Of a DNA stretch of 8,569 nucleotides, positions 1 to 5,726 are shown in pieces. The stretch is from NCBI GenBank assembly GCA_030630165.1, contig DAOVNN010000112.1:1-8569 (forward strand), given 5' to 3'. This DNA is from Candidatus Krumholzibacteriota bacterium (GTDB lineage Bacteria; Krumholzibacteriota; Krumholzibacteriia; Krumholzibacteriales; Krumholzibacteriaceae). Within the stretch, counting starts at the first letter, position 1, and each line of letters starts with the position of its first letter. A program made the position numbers and the translations under genes. The notes beneath the pieces are model-generated. The model worked only from the letters and a program-made list of their open reading frames with translations, was not told where the DNA came from and made no database searches.

Positions 1-1443
1 CTGTCGGGATGCTTCGTCAGGAGTCTCGATGAACAGGTCATTACCGATCAGGAGATCGGGCCGGTGTCCGTTCCCTGCTGCGTTCTCGACAACCATGAGG
101 GCAGGGTCATCCATGTAGAATTCGAACCTCGCGGCAACCGCCTCGTATCCCTCAGCGAAGATGCTATCGACAGGTCGACGATCATATTCTGGCACGCCGG
201 CTCCGGCGCTATGATCGATTCGTTTACCAATGTGAACAATGCCGACGGGGACGTAGAGTTCAGCAGGCACGGAAAGACGATCGGCATAGGGAGCAGGACG
301 CTCTTTCTTTTCGACTCCGAAAATTACAGGATGGTCAGGACATTCGAGGCGGAGGCCTACGAATTCCAGAAGGTCATCGATCTCGAGTTCGGCGGGTTCG
401 AATGGCCGTTCGCGCTAAAGAGATATACCGTCGAAACGAGATTCCGCAGGGTGACAGCGCTGTCTTTTTCTCCGGACGTAAGGTATGTGGCCTCGGGGCA
501 CGAGAACGGTCAGGTCAAGGTATGGGAGATAAAGACCGGGGACCTGCTCAACGTCATCTGGGCAACGAAGGTGTTCGGCGGGATCATCGATGTCGAGTTC
601 AGCCCCGATGGCAGGTTTATCGTCGCGTGCCAGGACGATGAGCGTCTCAGGGTATGGCGCTTTCCCGACTATCGCGAGCAGTTTCTCGTCGGCCACGAAA
701 GGGCGGTATATTCGATCGCGTTCGATCCCGTGACGGGCCACCTCGCTTCTGCTGGAGTCGAGGGGAGCGTGAGGATATGGGATATCGAGACAGGCGAGTC
801 GCTCAGGGAGATAAAGGCGCACGAAAAGGCGATCACGACAGTCACTGTCACGGAGGACGGGAAGACGCTGTTGACCGGGAGCAAGGACAATACGATCGGG
901 ATCTGGGATCTGGAGACAGGACGCCGGATTTCCCTGCTGGAAGGGCACGTAAAACAGGTAAACTCGGTCGCGGTAAATTCGAACGCGTCCCTTCTGGCGA
1001 GCGGCAGCGACGATGGAACTGTGCGGATATGGGACATCTCGAGCTTGAAGCTCTGCAACAACATCACGCTGACGCCAGAGCCATTCTATCCAGCGAAGCT
1101 CGATGGACAGGTCTGGTTCGAAGACAACTCCGGTGACGGGGTCCTGTCGCCCGGAGAGCAAGGGAAGTTCATGATCACCGTCTCGAACGTCGGAGAGGGA
1201 GTGGCCTTCAATATAGTAACGATGGCTATACCCGATACTCTCGTTGCGGAGATGGAGATAGAGACCCCCGGAGTGGTCCCGCTGCTCCTGCCGGGGAAGG
1301 CGGTCAAGAATGTGGTGAAGATCACTAATGGAGGGGATGAGGAGCTGGTCGATATCGTATTCACTTTCAGGATACTGGAATCGAACGGCTTTCATGTCAA
1401 TCCGCCACTCAAGGCGGCGATCGTCCGTGTCACACCCGAATAA
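1..1443 (+). CDS. WD40 beta-propeller protein, probable lipoprotein (5' partial)
   Basis: The frame is open from base 1, so the true start probably lies upstream. The first four codons read L-S-G-C, a textbook lipobox, which suggests the window begins at the end of a lipoprotein signal peptide and that Cys4 is the lipidated residue. Seven WD40-like blades fill about residues 24-350. The last five are clear, with endings such as VKVWEI, LRVWRF, VRIWDI, IGIWDL and VRIWDI and GH-like openings; the first two are degenerate. Seven blades make one complete propeller. A C-terminal domain of about 120 residues follows, with a calcium-loop-like stretch at residues 375-386 (D-N-S-G-D-G-V-L-S-P-G-E) and a CARDB/Ig-like beta-sandwich pattern. 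The likely role is a surface or periplasmic interaction scaffold; no enzymatic motif is visible. An alternative start is GTG at 64, with AGGAG at 50-54 nine bases upstream, but this would discard the lipobox. The family is secure; the ligand is unknown. Confidence 0.87.
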   Translation: MSGCFVRSLDEQVITDQEIGPVSVPCCVLDNHEGRVIHVEFEPRGNRLVSLSEDAIDRSTIIFWHAGSGAMIDSFTNVNNADGDVEFSRHGKTIGIGSRTLFLFDSENYRMVRTFEAEAYEFQKVIDLEFGGFEWPFALKRYTVETRFRRVTALSFSPDVRYVASGHENGQVKVWEIKTGDLLNVIWATKVFGGIIDVEFSPDGRFIVACQDDERLRVWRFPDYREQFLVGHERAVYSIAFDPVTGHLASAGVEGSVRIWDIETGESLREIKAHEKAITTVTVTEDGKTLLTGSKDNTIGIWDLETGRRISLLEGHVKQVNSVAVNSNASLLASGSDDGTVRIWDISSLKLCNNITLTPEPFYPAKLDGQVWFEDNSGDGVLSPGEQGKFMITVSNVGEGVAFNIVTMAIPDTLVAEMEIETPGVVPLLLPGKAVKNVVKITNGGDEELVDIVFTFRILESNGFHVNPPLKAAIVRVTPE

Positions 1444-1499
1444 GCCTCATGTAATCGTATGATTCATATACATTTCCTGATATGCCTGGATCCATCGAA

Positions 1500-1528
1500 G
1501 GGACCGCATTACGCGGTTCCATTTTTTT
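1500..1528 (+). terminator. Intrinsic terminator after the WD40 gene
   Basis: An 8-bp stem (1500-1507 with 1513-1520, one G-U pair) closes a 5-nt loop ATTAC. It is followed after one A by seven T residues (1522-1528). It lies 56 bases after the WD40 stop codon and has the classic form of a Rho-independent terminator. It separates the WD40 gene from the lamin-tail gene. Confidence 0.88.
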
Positions 1529-1529
1529 G

Positions 1530-1558
1530 TTGAATGACTTGATGGAGGCGGCTATAGT
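1530..1558 (+). promoter_or_regulatory. Sigma70-like promoter of the lamin-tail gene
   Basis: TTGAAT (1530-1535, 4 of 6 to the -35 consensus) and TATAGT (1553-1558, 5 of 6 to the -10 consensus) are separated by exactly 17 bases. They start two bases after the T-tract of the preceding terminator. Transcription would begin near 1565, giving a leader of about 70 bases that is GC-rich, with a small CGGC/GCCG stem-loop at 1575-1586. Confidence 0.6.
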
Positions 1559-1637
1559 GTTATTGTCGCGCGGGCGGCCGGAGCCGTGCCGGGCGGGGTG
1601 GAACGTTTTCTGTGTGGATGATGAAGGGAGGAAGATG

Positions 1638-2276
1638 ATGAGGAAGATGTTCCGTTTCTTTTTGTACCTCTGCGTGATCCTCGCCGCTTCAGCGGCAATG
1701 ACGGGGATCTCCAATGGACAGGTCCTTATCAACGAGTACATGCCCGACCCGGCCAGGGACTGGGACGGTGACGGTGAGTACAACTATCGCAACGACGAGT
1801 GGGTCGAGATCGTCAATACAGGTGATTCTTCGATCGATCTCAACGGTTTCCTGCTCAGGGACGGTGGCGATCAGGTTCTCTGGCGGTACGGTTTCTCCGG
1901 CGAGCTCGCTCCCGGAGAGACGCGGATCGTCTATGGGAGTGACGCTCTTGCCTGGGAGGAATCGAACGGGTTCCCTTCCTATGGACTCAGCCTGAACAAT
2001 GGCGGCGATGAACTCTTTCTCTGCCAGGTGGTGGAGTCGGATACTCTCGTAATCGATACGGCTGCCTATGGAAGGAGCGCTGTCGACGACAGGTCGATAG
2101 GGAGGACCCTCGCCGATGTCGGAGTGTGGGCGACATATGACGCCTGGAATCCGTGTCCCGACAGCTGCTCTCCATCAGGCAACGGATGTATTCCGACGCC
2201 GGGGGAGGTGAACGCCTGCACGACTGCCCTGGCTGAACAGAGCTGGGGCTCGATCAAGATGATCAGAAGGAGGTAA
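1638..2276 (+). CDS. Secreted lamin-tail-domain (LTD) protein
   Basis: This encodes a 212-residue exported protein. Residues 1-27 form a signal peptide: basic MRK, a hydrophobic core FFLYLCVILAASAAM, and a plausible cleavage before QVLINE. From about residue 28 to 150 the sequence matches the lamin-tail domain pattern: VLINEYMPDP at the start, then NDEWVEIVNTGDSSIDLNGF, later LAPGETRIVYG and LSLNNGGDEL. A DWDGDG acidic loop near the start could bind calcium. The C-terminal part holds four closely spaced cysteines and a TPGEVN motif common at the end of LTD units, then a short tail SWGSIKMIRRR. LTD modules are small beta-sandwich folds found in secreted and surface proteins; the role here is unknown. 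Start choice: GGGAGG at 1626-1631 is 6 bases from ATG 1638 but only 3 from ATG 1635, so 1638 is preferred and 1635 is possible. An in-frame ATG at 1482 is unlikely because it would read through the terminator and promoter. Confidence 0.82.
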   Translation: MRKMFRFFLYLCVILAASAAMTGISNGQVLINEYMPDPARDWDGDGEYNYRNDEWVEIVNTGDSSIDLNGFLLRDGGDQVLWRYGFSGELAPGETRIVYGSDALAWEESNGFPSYGLSLNNGGDELFLCQVVESDTLVIDTAAYGRSAVDDRSIGRTLADVGVWATYDAWNPCPDSCSPSGNGCIPTPGEVNACTTALAEQSWGSIKMIRRR

Positions 2277-2282
2277 GCCCTG

Positions 2283-2350
2283 AGGGCAGGCCCCGCCGAA
2301 GTGACTGAAGTGTGTTCCATCCCTCCCGGCGGCCGGCCCTGTTTCGTTTT
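2283..2350 (+). terminator. Possible terminator: long imperfect hairpin after the LTD gene
   Basis: AGGGC-A-GGCC-CC-GCC (2283-2297) can pair with GGC-GGCC-G-GCCCT (2328-2340). This gives 12 base pairs with one A/G mismatch and one 2-nt bulge around a 30-nt loop. A T-rich tail GTTTCGTTTT (2341-2350) follows. It starts seven bases after the LTD stop codon. The large loop and interrupted T-tract make it weaker than the terminator at 1500, so it is a candidate only. Confidence 0.45.
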
Positions 2351-2353
2351 CCG

Positions 2354-2382
2354 TTTACCACTGGTCCTCTGTGTGCTAGCGT
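2354..2382 (+). promoter_or_regulatory. Weak candidate promoter of the histidine kinase gene
   Basis: TTTACC (2354-2359, 4 of 6) and TAGCGT (2377-2382, 3 of 6) are 17 bases apart, with TG at 2374-2375 in the extended -10 position. The start point would fall at about 2389-2390, on the ATG itself. This would fit a leaderless message and the lack of any Shine-Dalgarno sequence before 2390. The match is weak and could be chance. Confidence 0.25.
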
Positions 2383-2389
2383 TTCACTC

Positions 2390-4120
2390 ATGAAGGACTC
2401 GAAAAAAAAGGAAATCAAGACCGCACGTCCCGTCGAAGAGGACGATGTGATCAACCGCTGCTGGGAATATCTCTCATGCGAGAACTCCGACTGTCCCGCA
2501 TACGGCCAGGAGGAATCTCCCTGCTGGGAAGTCACAGGTCACCGGTGCGGGGACAGGGTGTTCGCCCGCCTCGAGGAGAAACTGATCCAGTGTTGTTTCA
2601 AATGCCCCTTTTTCAAGCAGCTCAAGGAGAGGGTCAAGGGACGCAGGTGGGCCGATATAACAATGCTCGAGACCCTGGAGGACGCTCTCGTCCGCTCTTC
2701 CAAGTATTCCACCAAGGTCGAGGATCTCTACATGGAGGTCATCAGGCGAAGCAAACTGATGAACCTCCTCGGCGAGGTCAGCAAGATCATCGCGCGGCTC
2801 GACAAGGAAGAGGACATCATACTTGCCATCCTGACCGTCACGACGGCCCGCGAGGGACTTGGATTCAACAGGGCCTTCGCCTTTCTAAGAGGCGAGGAAT
2901 ACAATCTTCTGCGCGGAAAGTACGCCCTTGGGCCTTCATCGCCGGAGGAAGCCGAATCGATCTGGAAGATCCTCGACAAGGACAGCGACGCCTCTCTGGA
3001 GAAACTGGTCAGCAAGGGCCAGAAGCTTCATTACCTGCGTAACAGCCCTCTTACGAAGATCACCCGCCGGCACGCCATAATCTTCGACGATTCGGAGGGA
3101 ATGATAGCGACCGGCATGAACGAGATCCGTTTCATCTCCAGCAGGGACCTGAAATCCGACAACGACATGGAGATCGCCACCGCGCTGGGTCTGGAGGACT
3201 TCTGTATAATCCCGATCGCCACCGTAGAGGACAGGCTGGGCCTTCTCATCGTCGACAATATATTCACGGGCAAGGAGGTGACCGCGGAGGACGCTCATCT
3301 TCTGGAGATGGTCGTAAGTCATGCAACAACATCGCTTAGAGCAGCGCAGTTAAAGGAGTCTCTAGGCAAGAACGTGGAGAGCCTCAAGGCCACGTACCGG
3401 AAACTCAAGGCGAACGAGGAGAGGATGCTCAGGGCGGAGAGGCTTGCGATCTCAGGTGAACTGACGTCGTCGGTCCTCCACGAGATCAAGAACCCGCTGG
3501 TAGCCATAGGCGGTTTCGCGAGGAACCTCTGGAACAGTGGAAAGTTCGACGAGAAGGACCGTGAGAAGGTCGAGATAATCATGAACGAGGCGCAGAGGCT
3601 GGAGAACTATCTCGGGAGCCTCCAGTCGAACGTGCGCCGGCTTCAGATCGAAGACAGCGATCTCAACCAGATCGTCGATGACGTCTGTCAGCTGATTCAG
3701 AACGATTTCTCCGAACACAATATCGATCTGCTCAAGAGCCTTGCTCCCGAACTGCCGGGCTGCCGGATCGATCAGGTCAAGCTCCACGAGGCCTTTCTTA
3801 ACATCCTGATGAATGCCAAGGAGGCGATCGTCAGCGACGGAAAGGTATGGGTAAAGACCTGGACGGACGGGAGCGAGGGACTGCTGCACATCGAGATCAC
3901 CGACAACGGGGGAGGGATCCAGAAGGACAAGATCGCCCGGATATTCATACCGTTCTACACGACGAAGGAAGATGGCTCGGGGCTCGGGTTGGCGTTTGTG
4001 CACCGGATCATACGCGATCACGGGGGAAACATTTCGGTCACGAGCACCAGGGGAAAGGGAACGACATTTGTCATCACATTACCCGCCTATCCCCGGGAAG
4101 ACCAGATTCAGCCCTCCTGA
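2390..4120 (+). CDS. Soluble sensor histidine kinase: two-CW, GAF, HisKA and HATPase_c domains
   Basis: This encodes a 576-residue cytoplasmic kinase with no membrane segment. Residues 20-75 form a cysteine-rich module with CW pairs at 24-25 and 45-46 and further cysteines at 30, 35, 53, 68, 69 and 72. This is the pattern of the two-CW domain and may bind metal or sense redox state. Residues about 125-315 resemble a GAF sensor domain, and 320-355 is a likely coiled coil. The HisKA H-box SVLHEIKNPL gives phospho-acceptor His364. The ATPase domain shows the N-box NILMNAKEAI (471-480), the G1 box DNGGGI (505-510), FIPFYTTK (519-526) and the G2 box GSGLGLAF (529-536). All catalytic boxes are intact, so it should be active; in two-component systems such a kinase phosphorylates an aspartate on a response regulator, but none is in the window. 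Start: the frame also opens at GTG 2312, but that codon lies in the loop of the hairpin at 2283-2340 and adds a low-complexity lead. ATG 2390 lacks an evident ribosome site. Confidence 0.9.
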   Translation: MKDSKKKEIKTARPVEEDDVINRCWEYLSCENSDCPAYGQEESPCWEVTGHRCGDRVFARLEEKLIQCCFKCPFFKQLKERVKGRRWADITMLETLEDALVRSSKYSTKVEDLYMEVIRRSKLMNLLGEVSKIIARLDKEEDIILAILTVTTAREGLGFNRAFAFLRGEEYNLLRGKYALGPSSPEEAESIWKILDKDSDASLEKLVSKGQKLHYLRNSPLTKITRRHAIIFDDSEGMIATGMNEIRFISSRDLKSDNDMEIATALGLEDFCIIPIATVEDRLGLLIVDNIFTGKEVTAEDAHLLEMVVSHATTSLRAAQLKESLGKNVESLKATYRKLKANEERMLRAERLAISGELTSSVLHEIKNPLVAIGGFARNLWNSGKFDEKDREKVEIIMNEAQRLENYLGSLQSNVRRLQIEDSDLNQIVDDVCQLIQNDFSEHNIDLLKSLAPELPGCRIDQVKLHEAFLNILMNAKEAIVSDGKVWVKTWTDGSEGLLHIEITDNGGGIQKDKIARIFIPFYTTKEDGSGLGLAFVHRIIRDHGGNISVTSTRGKGTTFVITLPAYPREDQIQPS

Positions 4121-4121
4121 A

Positions 4122-4156
4122 CCGATATTGACAAATCACCCGTCATCGGATAATCT
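4122..4156 (+). promoter_or_regulatory. Promoter of the B12-mutase operon, overlapped by an inverted repeat
   Basis: A perfect -35 box TTGACA lies at 4128-4133. The -10 box is either TAATCT (4151-4156, 17-base spacing) or GATAAT (4149-4154, 5 of 6, but 15-base spacing). The start point would be near 4162, about 50 bases before cobO. An inverted repeat spans it: CCGA (4122-4125) plus TGAC (4129-4132) are complementary to GTCA plus TCGG (4142-4149). This gives 8 pairs with a 3-nt bulge and a 9-nt centre. It covers the -35 box and the spacer, a typical place for a repressor operator. No T-tract follows, so a terminator for the kinase gene is less likely. Confidence 0.6.
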
Positions 4157-4166
4157 CCTCATTCTA

Positions 4167-4192
4167 CCGGCAAGGAGCCGGAGGTCTGCCGG
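4167..4192 (+). promoter_or_regulatory. Two mutually exclusive hairpins in the cobO leader
   Basis: CCGGC (4167-4171) can pair with GCCGG at 4177-4181 (5-nt loop). Extended by one base as CCGGCA, it can instead pair with TGCCGG at 4187-4192 (14-nt loop). The two structures exclude each other. They lie in the predicted untranslated leader, just before the ribosome site GGAAGG (4202-4207). GGAGGTCTGCC (4180-4190) is 9 of 11 identical to GGAGACCTGCC, the conserved 3' edge of cobalamin riboswitches. The rest of that riboswitch is absent, so it is not called as one. Confidence 0.3.
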
Positions 4193-4212
4193 ACAGTCTA
4201 TGGAAGGCCCTT

Positions 4213-4737
4213 ATGAGCGACGGAAAGGGAATCGTAATGCTCTTCACCGGTGACGGCAAGGGCAAGACCACGGCCGCTGTGGGAGCAGCCGTCAGGGCCG
4301 CAGGGCATGGCGCCCGTGTGCTGATCATCCAGTTCATGAAGGGAAGGCTCTACGGAGAGCTTGCCGCGGTAGAAAAGATAGAAAACATTACTATAGAGCA
4401 GCATGGAAGGGACGAGTTCGTCGATCCGAAGGATCCCGAGAAAATCGACGTCGAACTCGCGGAAAAGGGATGGGCGAGGGCGCTTGAGGCAGCCGCATCC
4501 GATCCGCCGTCTATGCTCGTGCTCGATGAGATAAACGTTGCCGTATCATTCGGTCTTATCCCCCTCGAGTCGGTCCTCGAGTTTGTCAAGGACCGCCCCG
4601 ATGGAATGGATCTGATCATGACGGGAAGGTATGCAGCACAGGAGCTTATCGACATCGCTGATACGGTCACGGAGATGAAGGAGATCAAGCATCACTACAA
4701 TGCAGGTGTACAGATGAGGAAGGGAATAGAGTTCTGA
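4213..4737 (+). CDS. cobO: Cob(I)alamin adenosyltransferase, CobO/CobA/BtuR type
   Basis: The enzyme transfers the 5'-deoxyadenosyl group of ATP to cob(I)alamin, giving adenosylcobalamin, the cofactor of the mutase encoded downstream. The P-loop GDGKGKTT (13-20) is the unusual version of this family. Other family marks are IIQFMKG (38-44), LVLDEINVA (102-110), the LIMTGRYA segment (134-141) and the ending HHYNAGVQMRKGIEF. At 174 residues it is slightly shorter than the Salmonella CobA enzyme and close to other CobO proteins; it lacks an N-terminal extension. ATG 4213 has GGAAGG (4202-4207) five bases upstream. The stop is 2 bases before the meaB start, so translation is probably coupled. Its place with meaB and a mutase, and with no corrin-ring genes in the window, points to cofactor supply or repair for this mutase. 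Cytoplasmic. Confidence 0.95.
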   Translation: MSDGKGIVMLFTGDGKGKTTAAVGAAVRAAGHGARVLIIQFMKGRLYGELAAVEKIENITIEQHGRDEFVDPKDPEKIDVELAEKGWARALEAAASDPPSMLVLDEINVAVSFGLIPLESVLEFVKDRPDGMDLIMTGRYAAQELIDIADTVTEMKEIKHHYNAGVQMRKGIEF

Positions 4738-4739
4738 CG

Positions 4740-5705
4740 ATGCGTGAACGTCCCTCAATAGAGAGTCTGCTCGAGCTGTTCGCCGATGGAAAGGTCTCTG
4801 CGGCGGCACGCCTGATCACCATCCTCGAGGATGGCGGCAAGGATGCCGAACGTGTTCTGGACAGCATTTTCCAACGAACGGGTAACGCGTACAGGATCGG
4901 GTTTACCGGACCTCCGGGTGCCGGAAAAAGCTCGCTTCTCAACAGGGTAACCGCAAAGTTCCGCGCGAAGGACCATCGCGTAGGGATCATAGCGATCGAT
5001 CCGACGAGTCCCTTCACCGGCGGTGCGTTCCTCGGCGACAGGATAAGGATGCAGGCTCACTCCGAGGATCCCGATGTGTTCGTGCGCAGTCTGGCAAGCA
5101 GGGGAAGTCTCGGAGGTATATCAAACTGCACTGACGAGGTTGTCGATCTGATGGACGCCTTTGGCAAGGACCTCGTGCTTATCGAGACAGTGGGAGTGGG
5201 ACAGTCGGAGCTCGAGATATCGGAGAAGGCGCACACCGTAGTAGTCGTACTCGTCCCCGAATCGGGCGACGGGATCCAGGCGATGAAAGCGGGACTGATG
5301 GAGATCGGCGACATCTTCGTGATGAACAAGGCCGATCACGAGGATGCAGAGGGTGCCGCGAGGGAGATACAGGATACTCTGAGATTGAAGGATATCCCCG
5401 AAGGGGAATGGGAACCGAAGGTCGTGCTTACATCTGCGCGCGAGGAGACGGGGATCGATGATCTGATAGATGTGATAGAGGAGCACCGCCGCCATCTCGA
5501 CGAGGGCGGACGTTTCGCAAACATGAGAAAGAAGATACTGCGCTCGAGGGTGCGTAATGCCCTGATGGACAGGATGGAGCGGCGGCTCCGCGCGAGCGAC
5601 AAGGTCAGGGAACTGCTCGAGCAGCGGATGGAATCGGTATATAGAGGGGAGATGTCTCCTTACATGGTCGTAAGAGAACTAGAGGAACTCGTCAGCATAC
5701 AGTGA
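4740..5705 (+). CDS. meaB: MeaB/ArgK-family GTPase, B12-mutase chaperone
   Basis: This is a 321-residue G3E-type GTPase that gates delivery of adenosylcobalamin to its partner mutase and helps remove inactivated cofactor, as known for MeaB and human MMAA. Visible motifs are Walker A GPPGAGKS (57-64), the conserved IDPTSPFTGGAFLGDR stretch (86-101), the switch ETVGVGQSE (149-157) and the guanine-specificity motif NKAD (196-199) with TSA at 231-233. The C-terminal helical part (about 265-321) is the dimerisation arm expected in the family. The length is typical. The start is 2 bases after the cobO stop; a weak AAGGGA in the end of cobO may serve as ribosome site, again suggesting coupling. Older databases name such proteins LAO/AO transport ATPase, which is misleading. 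If the mutase is isobutyryl-CoA type, this is functionally the MeaI-like partner. Confidence 0.95.
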   Translation: MRERPSIESLLELFADGKVSAAARLITILEDGGKDAERVLDSIFQRTGNAYRIGFTGPPGAGKSSLLNRVTAKFRAKDHRVGIIAIDPTSPFTGGAFLGDRIRMQAHSEDPDVFVRSLASRGSLGGISNCTDEVVDLMDAFGKDLVLIETVGVGQSELEISEKAHTVVVVLVPESGDGIQAMKAGLMEIGDIFVMNKADHEDAEGAAREIQDTLRLKDIPEGEWEPKVVLTSAREETGIDDLIDVIEEHRRHLDEGGRFANMRKKILRSRVRNALMDRMERRLRASDKVRELLEQRMESVYRGEMSPYMVVRELEELVSIQ

Positions 5706-5726
5706 CCGCCAGGAGAAGAAGAGAAG

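Noticed and set aside
415..1395. 326-codon open frame on the minus strand inside the WD40 gene
   Set aside because: It mirrors the repeated WD40 codons and shows no family motif, signal peptide or ribosome site of its own.
1482..1637. N-terminal extension of the lamin-tail protein from ATG 1482
   Set aside because: It would translate through an intrinsic terminator and a promoter, and would bury the signal peptide about 50 residues inside the protein.
2312..2389. GTG 2312 as the kinase start
   Set aside because: It lies in the loop of a putative terminator hairpin and adds 26 residues with no domain; ATG 2390 sits directly before the conserved cysteine module. Not fully excluded.
4121..4212. 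Full cobalamin riboswitch upstream of cobO
   Set aside because: The gap is only 92 bases and the other conserved core boxes (AGGGAA, the GCCACTG B12 box) are not seen there; only a 3'-edge-like fragment is present.
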